From: Aeromonas aquatica
GTDB taxonomy: Bacteria > Pseudomonadota > Gammaproteobacteria > Enterobacterales > Aeromonadaceae
Direction: 5' to 3'
NCBI RefSeq assembly: GCF_000764655.1
Contig: NZ_JRGL01000136.1
Coordinates: forward strand, 1-32,045
DNA: 32,045 bases
Under the pieces are notes generated by a model. It was not told where the DNA came from. It was given only the letters and a program-made list of their open reading frames with translations, and made no database searches. Shown here in pieces: positions 19,550 through 26,820 of this stretch. The translations under genes and the position numbers were made by a program. The first letter of the stretch is position 1, and each line of letters opens with the position of its first letter.

Positions 19550-20827
19550 ATGATCTATCGGCTGCTCTACAACCTGCTGATCCACCTCGGCCTGCCCCTG
19601 GTGCTGTTGGCCCTCTATCGACCGAAGAAGGGCAAGCCGGGTTTCGGGGCGCGCTGGGCCGAGCACCTCGGCCGGCTGCCGCCGAGTGGGCAGGAGGCGC
19701 CACTCTGGATCCACGCGGTCAGCGTCGGCGAGACCCTGGCCATCAGCCCCTTCATTCGTGCCCTCAAGGCCGAGCGACCGGATCTCCCCATATTGCTCAC
19801 CACCACCACCCGCACCGGCGCCGAGCAGGCCGCCAAACTCGGCGAGCTGGTGGTGCATCGCTACGCGCCCCTCGATTATCCCTGGGCGATCGCCGCCTTC
19901 CTCAAGCGCTTCCAGCCGCGGGCGCTCTGGGTGATGGAGACCGAGCTGTGGCCAAACTGGCTGGCGGCCTGCGAGGCGTACCACCTGCCGGTGACCATCC
20001 TCAACGCCCGTCTCTCCAAGCGATCCTGTCAGCGTTATGCCCGCTTCCAGGGGGCCTTCGATGCCCTCAGCCGCCCGCTGACCCATCTGCTCTGTCAGCA
20101 CCAGGACGATGCGGATCGCTTCCATCGCCTCGGCATAGGCCGCGAGCGGCTGGCGGTGACCGGCTCCATCAAGTTCGATATCCAGCTGGATGACGATCTG
20201 TTGGCCAAGGGCCGGGCCCTGCGCCAGCAGCTGGGAGAGGGAAGACCGGTCTGGATTGCCGCCAGCACCCATCAGGGGGAGGACGAGCAGGTGCTGGCCG
20301 CCTTCGATCGAGTGTTGGTGACGCATCCCGAGGCGCTACTGGTGCTGGTGCCGCGCCATCCCGAGCGCTTCGAGCGGGTGGCCGAGCTGTGCGCGCCCTA
20401 TGGCTGCGTGCGGCGCTCTGGGCGCCACGGCCAGGGCCGCGTGATCGAGGCAACCGACAAGGTTTATCTTGGCGATACCATGGGTGAGCTGCCACTGATG
20501 CTGGCGGCGGCGGATCTGGCCTTCGTCGGTGGCAGCCTGGTGCCCATCGGCGGCCACAACCTGCTGGAGCCGGCGGCGCTCGGCAAGCCCTGCCTGACCG
20601 GACCCGCCTTCTTCAACTTCAGCGACATCACTCGCCAGCTGGTGGCTCAGGGGGGCGCTCTGGTGGTGGCGGATGTGGCCGCGCTGGGGACCAGGGTGAG
20701 CGAGCTGCTGGCCGATGAGCACCAGCGCCGCGAGATGGGCGAGCAGGCCCGCGCCGTGGTGCTGCGCAACCAGGGCGCGTTGGCACGGACCCTGTCCCAC
20801 TGCCTCGCCAGCCTGGAAAACGACTGA
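19550..20827 (+). CDS. waaA: Kdo transferase (WaaA/KdtA)
   Basis: From the ATG at 19550 the protein is 425 residues, the E. coli WaaA length. It transfers Kdo from CMP-Kdo to lipid IVA on the inner leaflet of the inner membrane. A hydrophobic N-terminal anchor (MIYRLLYNLLIHLGLPLVLL) is followed by WIHAVSVGE with the catalytic Glu, ELWPNWL, and GGHNLLEPAALG in the CMP-Kdo domain. An ATG 18 bases upstream (19532) would overlap waaF, but the family starts at the anchor. This is an essential step of LPS assembly, coupled to waaF. Confidence 0.94.
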   Translation: MIYRLLYNLLIHLGLPLVLLALYRPKKGKPGFGARWAEHLGRLPPSGQEAPLWIHAVSVGETLAISPFIRALKAERPDLPILLTTTTRTGAEQAAKLGELVVHRYAPLDYPWAIAAFLKRFQPRALWVMETELWPNWLAACEAYHLPVTILNARLSKRSCQRYARFQGAFDALSRPLTHLLCQHQDDADRFHRLGIGRERLAVTGSIKFDIQLDDDLLAKGRALRQQLGEGRPVWIAASTHQGEDEQVLAAFDRVLVTHPEALLVLVPRHPERFERVAELCAPYGCVRRSGRHGQGRVIEATDKVYLGDTMGELPLMLAAADLAFVGGSLVPIGGHNLLEPAALGKPCLTGPAFFNFSDITRQLVAQGGALVVADVAALGTRVSELLADEHQRREMGEQARAVVLRNQGALARTLSHCLASLEND

Positions 20828-20833
20828 CGCCCG

Positions 20834-20854
20834 GGGCCGGCAGCCTGCCGGCCC
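20834..20854 (+). terminator. Hairpin after waaA
   Basis: The stem GGGCCGGCA / TGCCGGCCC with a GCC loop lies 6 bases past the waaA stop. It is very GC-rich but followed by only a weak T tract (GTGTTATC), so termination may be partial. Confidence 0.6.
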
Positions 20855-21061
20855 GTGTTATCCCGCCATTTTCTCCTGTCGCTCCTGCAAGCCTGCTTTC
20901 CCCATGACCCCTTTGCAACCAATTCCTCGGGCCTATGGTCGTGGGGCCGGATGGCGTGCCTTTCTCACGGGCAGACCAGCCGTGTGGCCGTCGCATCTTC
21001 GGGCCCGGGAGGGGTCTAATCTATTAATTGGATCCTGAGATCGAACCTGTGGAGGCGAGCC

Positions 21062-21601
21062 ATGAAAGTCCTGAACATCTTGTTGGTGGGTATTCTGTGT
21101 CTCAGCAGCGGCCTGGCGCTGGCGGCGGGGGGCGGTGGTAGCAGCAGCGGTGGTGGAGGGAGTAGCGGCGGAGGAGGAGGGAGCAGCAGCAACGGCGGCG
21201 GCCGGTCCATGACCCAGCAAAAATTGCAACACGTCGAGCAACTGGTGAAGGCGCAGCAATGGTCGCAGGCGGAGGCTGAGTTGAGGGAACTGCGCCACAG
21301 CGCATCCCACTCGGCCGATGTGTGGAACTGGTCCGGTTACGTGGCCCGCAAGTCCGGTCGGCTGTCCGAGGCTTTTCCCTATTACGACAAGGCGCTGGAG
21401 ATCGACCCGAAACACCGCGGCGCCCACGAGTACTTAGGGGAGGCCTACCTGCAAAACGGCGAGCGGCAGAAGGCCCAGGAGCAACTGCAGATCCTGCAGG
21501 GGCTGTGCGGCCAGTGCGAAGAGGCGCAGGATCTGACCACCGCGTTGAAGGTTGCCCCCCAACCTGCAAAAGAGAAGTCCGGCTTCCTGCTCGGTGGCTG
21601 A
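21062..21601 (+). CDS. Secreted TPR protein with a Gly/Ser-rich linker
   Basis: A 179-residue protein. A clear signal peptide (MKVLNILLVGILCLSSGLALA, cleavage after ALA) is followed by about 25 residues of only Gly and Ser (plus one Asn), then a helical domain with at least two tetratricopeptide repeats: DVWNWSGYVARKSGRLSEAF, then AHEYLGEAYLQNGERQKAQE. Two Cys lie close together (LCGQCEEA), which could form a disulfide in the periplasm. GGAGG lies 6 bases before the ATG. It is probably a periplasmic scaffold or adaptor; partner unknown. A strong terminator follows and the accessory region starts soon after. Confidence 0.82.
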   Translation: MKVLNILLVGILCLSSGLALAAGGGGSSSGGGGSSGGGGGSSSNGGGRSMTQQKLQHVEQLVKAQQWSQAEAELRELRHSASHSADVWNWSGYVARKSGRLSEAFPYYDKALEIDPKHRGAHEYLGEAYLQNGERQKAQEQLQILQGLCGQCEEAQDLTTALKVAPQPAKEKSGFLLGG

Positions 21602-21642
21602 ACCCAAATCGCGGGTAACTGATTGTCCATTCAATGCCAACA

Positions 21643-21670
21643 AAGAAGCCCTCGTTAACGAGGGCTTCTT
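21643..21670 (+). terminator. Terminator of the TPR gene
   Basis: A perfect 12-bp stem AAGAAGCCCTCG / CGAGGGCTTCTT with a TTAA loop. It is the last core-like feature before the AT-rich stretch at 21,700-21,850. Confidence 0.85.
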
Positions 21671-21851
21671 CAATCGGCTCAGCAACAGCGCGGGATCACT
21701 CGATGTTCTGGATCTGAATATTGGATATTTTATGTAATATCAATAAATTCAATGTATTAGTGTATGTTGATGTAGTATTTTCGCTGTTTTTATACCGTTT
21801 GTGATACCGCTCGCGTCCGGTCAATAGGTTGAAGAGACGATTCAATAAACT

Positions 21852-22289
21852 CTACGAACCGGCAGCGTCATCACGATCAGGATGGAACGGAACTATGGTT
21901 CCATCGACTAAGACTTCCCTGTACTCATCCTGCTTAAACGCGGGGTCTTCAAAAGGTTTGGAATAAAGCACGCGGTACGAATCTCCCACCTCTGCTTTGA
22001 GCAGGCGTGTCAGTTGCAACCCGCGCGTGTGAAAAGCTTCCCAGTCCCAGCGATCGGGATCAAGCGCATGGCTGTTATACATGGTTTGATCAAATTCACG
22101 CGCCCACGGAGAAAACAGTGCCCAGAGTTCTTCCGAAATGAGGTCATCTTCGCAATATGTATCGCCAATGCATTCGCAGTAGTTCACGTAGCTTGGTTCA
22201 TTGGGCGACTCTTTTAGCCACAGGAACGGCGCCCATCCGTAATCCACCATCACCGTAAGGACAGGGATAAATGCTTGGTGAACGGGCAT
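21852..22289 (-). CDS. Acidic hypothetical protein, orphan
   Basis: A 145-residue soluble protein starting MPVHQAFIPVLTVMVDYGWA, with many Asp, Glu, Trp and Tyr, no signal peptide and no membrane segment. The ATG at 22289 has AAGGAG 8 bases upstream, a better start than the ATG at 22310 whose codons contain that ribosome site. Composition is more AT-rich than the core genes, and it stands alone at the island edge. Small acidic lone proteins of this kind are often immunity proteins of polymorphic toxins, but no toxin is visible and this is a guess. I recognise no family. Confidence 0.7.
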   Translation of the reverse strand: MPVHQAFIPVLTVMVDYGWAPFLWLKESPNEPSYVNYCECIGDTYCEDDLISEELWALFSPWAREFDQTMYNSHALDPDRWDWEAFHTRGLQLTRLLKAEVGDSYRVLYSKPFEDPAFKQDEYREVLVDGTIVPFHPDRDDAAGS

Positions 22290-22430
22290 CTTTTGATCTC
22301 CTTGGTGCATGTTGTAACAGGTTGGTTCTTGTGCCGTATAAGTCTGTTTGGTGGGGTAAAAGTGAACTGTTAAAAATTTTTAGTGATACTTGATCACTCG
22401 ATTCAGAAAAAAGCCGCGTGAGTGCCCTTT

Positions 22431-22571
22431 TTATCCTTCTATTCGCCCTAGCCGCTCGAAATGTTTAGCTACAGGCATGACCTCATCCATTATGGATTCA
22501 TCGGCCTCTTCTTCGATCACGTAATCCGCTGGCAAACCGGCCAAGTCTACGTCTTCCGGGGGCGCCTCCAT
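22431..22571 (-). pseudogene. C-terminal tail of an unknown gene cut by IS5
   Basis: After the IS5 similarity stops, a leftward frame continues for 46 codons to a TAA at 22431: [20 protein letters not shown] and then [20 protein letters not shown]. It is strongly acidic and reads like real coding sequence. An ATG at its start is part of the junction and has no ribosome site, so this is best taken as the end of a gene whose front was lost when the IS5 came in or decayed. Family not recognised. Confidence 0.45.
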
Positions 22572-23301
22572 GCTTCTTGAGTTCCCTGACTTTTCCTGGC
22601 CGCTCGGCGATGTACCATTCTGCCTTCACGTCGGCCAACTCTTCGCGTTTCTCAGCTCCCCGGTAGCCGGCATCGGCCAACACCAGCTGCTCCTTGCCAT
22701 GCAGCAAGTTTCCCACCTGGTTCAGGTCATGCTCGTTGGCGGGTGTGGTCACTAGGTTGTGGGTCAAGCCACTCGTGGCATCGACTCCGATATGAGCTGA
22801 TTGCCCTTCTTGGTCTGGTGCATCTCGGGGTCACGTTGCTCACGCGTGTTTTTGGTCGAGCTTGGCGCCTCGATAATGGTGGCATCGACCAGTGTACCCT
22901 GGGTCATCATGATACCGGCCTCGGATAGCCACAGGTTGATGGTCTCGAATAGCTGACGGGTCAACTGGTGCCGCTCCAGCAGATGGCGAACATTCATGAT
23001 GAGGGATAGCCAGGTCCAGCGAGAGTTTGGCAAACAGACGCATCGAGGCAATCTCATAGAGCACATCTTCCATGGAGCTGTCGCTGGGGTTATACCATTG
23101 CTGCATGCAGTGAATGCGCAACATGGTATCGAGAGGGTAGGGACGATGCCCGTTCCCTGCCTTGGGGTAGACGGGGTCGATGACCCCCAGCATCATCGAC
23201 CATGGTAGCAACGCGTCCATGCGAGCCAGGAATATCTCTTTGCGGGTTTTGCTGCGTTTTTCATTGAACTCGCAATCCGCGAAGGTGAGCTGGTGATTCA
23301 T
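22572..23301 (-). pseudogene. IS5 transposase remnant
   Basis: Starting [20 protein letters not shown] at 23301, it follows the IS5 transposase (InsH) closely: FYPKAGNG-like [20 protein letters not shown], then [20 protein letters not shown], then [20 protein letters not shown] and [16 protein letters not shown]. Continuity needs frame changes near 23040 and 22770, where a short block after KKGNQ is missing. The frame ends at [13 protein letters not shown]. The third catalytic residue (Glu in the VEHPFR region) is absent, so it is dead. Confidence 0.9.
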
Positions 23302-23368
23302 GCTGAACCTCATCCTTGATGCCAAGTGGGGCTCATGAACTCATATTGGGGACTTGTTCGCACCTTCC
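22572..23368 (-). mobile_element. Decayed IS5 element, 3' end missing
   Basis: The right tip read leftward from 23368 is GGAAGGTGCGAACAAGTCCC, the IS5 terminal repeat. It is bordered by CTAG (23369-23372), which fits the YTAR target site of IS5. The transposase begins at 23301. Similarity stops near 22572, before the other inverted repeat, so roughly the last third of the element is gone. Confidence 0.9.
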
Positions 23369-23555
23369 CTAGACGTGGTGTAACTGAACCAGCTTCACAG
23401 CACCAAGCCACCGGGGCGGCCAACCGCGAACCGGCCAACGATGAGATTGCCTACCGGAGACTACGGGAAAGCTAGAGAAGGTCTGCAAACAACCCTGCGC
23501 ACAAGCGACTCCAACCTGCCGCGGTGTACGGCAGCGCAGATTTTGCTGTGACGCG

Positions 23556-24509
23556 TTAGGCGGTTAGAAGAACCTCCTGAACTTCCGATACGTCGAGCGA
23601 CGGCAGGCTGCCGACATTGATGCTGTACCTAATGCCTGTTACACCGAGTGGCGGGACGTAGTCATCTGGGAGTCTGGGAAAGTTACCGGCAACTTCGAAG
23701 ACGTGGACATCGCGGAATGTGAACCGGAGGAGTGCGCCTGTCTGTCGTAGGTCCTCGTGCCAGCCGAGTTGTGCCAAGCGTGAATCGAAAACATCTAGCG
23801 CACGCCCATCGGATGCCAGCTTCTCCCGAATTTCATCGACGCGGTCTGCCAGCGTTTCGTCGCCGCCAAGACTGCGCTCCAGCATGACGCTGACAAACAG
23901 TAGGCGCTTGCTGGCGGGTGCTTTCAGCTGATCGAAACGGGATATTTCGTGCTTCGGTTCCGATCGCGTGGTGGTCTTCACTTCTACGTGGACGCCCTGC
24001 CCGACGAAATCATGACGCTCCCTTTCAGGGCCGCTCCAAAGGTGGCTGACGCGCGGGCCGATGGTCGGGAGTAACACGTTGGACAGCACCCAAAGCTCGC
24101 CGAAAAGACCGATCTGCTCTGCCACACTCAGTTCAGGTGCGAGCGGGCGCAATGCCGCACGCATATCGTCGATGATGCGCTCAACCGAGACAGCAGGATC
24201 GCGGCCTTCAATGTGGATGGCGTGGAGGACCTTGTTGGCTACCAGCGTAAGTAGTTCTTCGTGGTGGCTGCGTGCGGAAACGTCCAGCCAAGTCCGTCCG
24301 CCTTCCAGGATGCGGACCTGAAGGCTCTGCAGGTCCGGCGGTAGGTTTTGCGGGGCGACATCTATGGCCAGCAGCAGGTGCAGGCGTCCGTCGTCTGATA
24401 CTCCGATCAACGCTGTTTCGAGGTCTTCGGCCGCCTGTTCGTAGATGTCCTCGTGCGGAGGTCGCTGCTCGCGCAGACTTGCCCAACGGTCTTGCGTGAT
24501 CTCAACCAT
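23556..24509 (-). CDS. PD-(D/E)XK motif protein (DUF4420-like), putative restriction nuclease
   Basis: A 317-residue protein of the PD-(D/E)XK motif family that accompanies Z1 helicases. The nuclease core is visible: Glu138 in IGLFGELWVL, Asp167 in RERHDFVG, and Glu176-Val-Lys178 in VHVEVKTT, the expected D...ExK arrangement. It probably cuts DNA as the effector of the four-gene system. The ATG at 24509 overlaps the end of the Z1 gene by 8 bases; a GTG at 24521 is an alternative. It is the last gene of the operon. No clear terminator follows, only a hairpin CTGCCG/CGGCAG at 23515-23533. Catalytic residues look intact, and activity is inferred from the fold. Confidence 0.85.
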   Translation of the reverse strand: MVEITQDRWASLREQRPPHEDIYEQAAEDLETALIGVSDDGRLHLLLAIDVAPQNLPPDLQSLQVRILEGGRTWLDVSARSHHEELLTLVANKVLHAIHIEGRDPAVSVERIIDDMRAALRPLAPELSVAEQIGLFGELWVLSNVLLPTIGPRVSHLWSGPERERHDFVGQGVHVEVKTTTRSEPKHEISRFDQLKAPASKRLLFVSVMLERSLGGDETLADRVDEIREKLASDGRALDVFDSRLAQLGWHEDLRQTGALLRFTFRDVHVFEVAGNFPRLPDDYVPPLGVTGIRYSINVGSLPSLDVSEVQEVLLTA

Positions 24510-26820
24510 TGCGTACCCCACGGTTCACGACAAGCCGTTGTTCGCCGTCCGCAGTGCGGGGCAGCGAAAGCGCGAGGCCTAGCACTGCTTGTGTTGGCGC
24601 ACGGAGCGGTTCGGGATCTAGGGGGTAGAGCAGGAGCAGGCCCTGCTGCGCGGGTCGGTCCTCGCGCATTGCCCGTGCATTGAAGCCTGAGCCAGCGCGG
24701 TAGTTCTCCGGTCCGCCATGCAGGTCGACGCCTTCATGGCGTGGATCGATCAAGATGCCGATCGACTCGTTGGCCTGCAACGAACGTCGAACAAGGCCGA
24801 AAGGCCTTCCACCTAGGAGTACCTGTCGTTCCCGCTGCGGGTTGGCTACGAACACGGCCCAGTTCGTTAGCTCTCCCGCTTCGGCTCGCCACAGGATCCA
24901 ATCGGCAATCTCCGCGCCCTGAAATGCTATGCTGTTCGGGTGCCCTTTATAACGCCTCAGGAACAGTGCGACGTCCTCGGCCGGTACATCGTGTGCTATG
25001 GCGCCACCGTATGCATCCTGTGTCGGGGGGTACTGTCGCAGTAGGGCGGACGCCAAGTCCAAGTTCCGTTCAAGCAACTCCCGGTCCTGCATGGGAAACA
25101 GAATCGTCTGCGGGTTTTCGCCAGACCATGACCGTGCATCATCCGTCTGCATCCTGCTCTTGCTCTTGCTGGTGAGCAGGAGCTTTGAATGGGCGCGCAT
25201 CCGAATGGCCATCTGGTCAGGCCTGCGGCCGGCCTTGTTCAGTGCCGTTATGGAGTCACGCAGGGATTCTTCGACTAGCGCCAGCTCCACAAACCACTGA
25301 GCGATGCCTTCGGTCGTCCAGATGCGGATCAGGTCTTCATAGCCAGCCCTGAAACCATACCAGCGGGCCATCTGCAGCAGAGCGTCCGCCAGCGTTGTGG
25401 TGCGCAGGAAGTAGGCGATCGTCAGTCCCTCAAGCGTCAATCCGCGCGACAGCCGATTGCCGCCCACTGCAACGAGCTGCCGTCCAGGCTTAGCGTCGTA
25501 TTCCAGTTCATCGCCCGTCGTGCTGTTGAGAACAACGACGACCAGACGAGCCAAGTTCGTGACAGCCTCTTCCAATAGAACCTCGTCGCTGCAAGGCAGA
25601 TCTACCGGTCCCAGCCCTGCGAGCGTTGACCGAAACATCTGTTTGAGCACGCCGGGTTCGGCGCTCTCATGATGGAACCAGTTGCGGATCTGTTCCTCAA
25701 TCGCCCCTCCAATGCGCAACTGATCCTTCTGGAGATGGGATACGTGCACCAGCATCGTGTTCGGCTTACCCATCTGGCCGCGCTGCAGTCTGATGGCGCC
25801 GACAAGTGCAAATGTTAGGAGGGCATCGGCGAGCGACTGGGGAAGATCCAGCGGTCCCCGGGCAACAATCGCCTCACCCTTTCTGCGCAGCTTCGGCTTC
25901 AGAGCCTTCACATCTGCCGCGTCTACATGGCGTAGTACATCGCGGCCCTGCGAGCTGACGCCGAAAAGCTCTTCCGTACCGGTGTAGCCGTCCGGCCGCG
26001 GAAGCTGCACGACGAAGTCCTTGGGGAACAGGTCTTCGCCGACCTGACTGTCACTGGCGTCTGGGTCGATGAGGATGTTGGCGAATGGCGTAGCCGTGTA
26101 GGCGATGTATGTGGCCCTCGGAATCTTTCGGAGAATGTCGCGAATCAGGGCGTTGGTCAGTGACGGGGCCGTGTCGTCATCCGGTTCGATGTCGGTGTCG
26201 ATACTGGGGTCGCGCCGATTTCCGCGTGTATTGATCGAGGCCTGATCGGCTTCGTCATCGATGAGAAGAACGGGTACATCAGCGAGCCGGCCTTCGAGTT
26301 TGCCGAACCACTCGTTGAGCCGTTTCAGGATCGGCGTGATCTTCTTCGCGACGATCAGAACGGTACCGGTAGATGCGAATCCGTCGGCCACCTCTGGCTC
26401 ACGAAAGTCTGAAGCTTCATCGGTCAGCGTGATCCAGTCGACGCCGGTCCCGGCCAGCTCCAGAGCTAGGCGCTTCTGTGTCTGGTTTCGCAGTGAATCG
26501 TGAATGCCTGAAAGAACGATGATCAGGCGGTAGCCGACATCGGCTGCGCGTGCTGCCACAGCCGTGAAGTTGGCGGTCTTGCCGGACTGAACGTAGCCGA
26601 CGACCAGACCCCGGCACTGGAATTCCGGGCGACTTACCGGTGTGGTCTTCGAGATGATCCGCAGTGACTCTTCCGCGACCGACGCAATCTGGTGCGGCTT
26701 CCATTTGGGCTGGGCCCGCAGATAGGCTTCATGCCGGGACCAGTTGGTCCAGGCGGTTGCATCGGTCCACAGGGCCAGCCTGGGCTTCAGTGTAAGGGGA
26801 AGCGGAAGCCGGACCTTCAT
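24502..26820 (-). CDS. Z1-domain superfamily II helicase-like ATPase
   Basis: A 772-residue protein with the motor motifs of the Z1 family: Walker A variant GYVQSGKT (75-82), Walker B LLIDDEAD (186-192 region), motif III TATPFAN (242-248), motif V GGNRLSRGLT (453-462), and motif VI QMARWYGFR (483-491) with arginine finger. The last ~250 residues have no motif I can name. By family knowledge it is a DNA translocase or helicase found in predicted restriction systems with MORC-like ATPases. The start ATG shares one base with the stop of the upstream ATPase gene (TGATG), so they are translationally coupled. Confidence 0.9.
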   Translation of the reverse strand: MKVRLPLPLTLKPRLALWTDATAWTNWSRHEAYLRAQPKWKPHQIASVAEESLRIISKTTPVSRPEFQCRGLVVGYVQSGKTANFTAVAARAADVGYRLIIVLSGIHDSLRNQTQKRLALELAGTGVDWITLTDEASDFREPEVADGFASTGTVLIVAKKITPILKRLNEWFGKLEGRLADVPVLLIDDEADQASINTRGNRRDPSIDTDIEPDDDTAPSLTNALIRDILRKIPRATYIAYTATPFANILIDPDASDSQVGEDLFPKDFVVQLPRPDGYTGTEELFGVSSQGRDVLRHVDAADVKALKPKLRRKGEAIVARGPLDLPQSLADALLTFALVGAIRLQRGQMGKPNTMLVHVSHLQKDQLRIGGAIEEQIRNWFHHESAEPGVLKQMFRSTLAGLGPVDLPCSDEVLLEEAVTNLARLVVVVLNSTTGDELEYDAKPGRQLVAVGGNRLSRGLTLEGLTIAYFLRTTTLADALLQMARWYGFRAGYEDLIRIWTTEGIAQWFVELALVEESLRDSITALNKAGRRPDQMAIRMRAHSKLLLTSKSKSRMQTDDARSWSGENPQTILFPMQDRELLERNLDLASALLRQYPPTQDAYGGAIAHDVPAEDVALFLRRYKGHPNSIAFQGAEIADWILWRAEAGELTNWAVFVANPQRERQVLLGGRPFGLVRRSLQANESIGILIDPRHEGVDLHGGPENYRAGSGFNARAMREDRPAQQGLLLLYPLDPEPLRAPTQAVLGLALSLPRTADGEQRLVVNRGVRNG

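Noticed and set aside
21680..21850. Attachment site of the accessory region in the AT-rich stretch after the TPR gene
   Set aside because: No tRNA gene, no integrase and no direct repeat of this sequence found at the other side of the island within the window.
23500..23565. Possible integron attC site (GTTAGGC at 23555-23561 with nearby hairpin)
   Set aside because: No matching complementary core at the right distance, no integrase and no cassette structure; a 7-base match is expected by chance.
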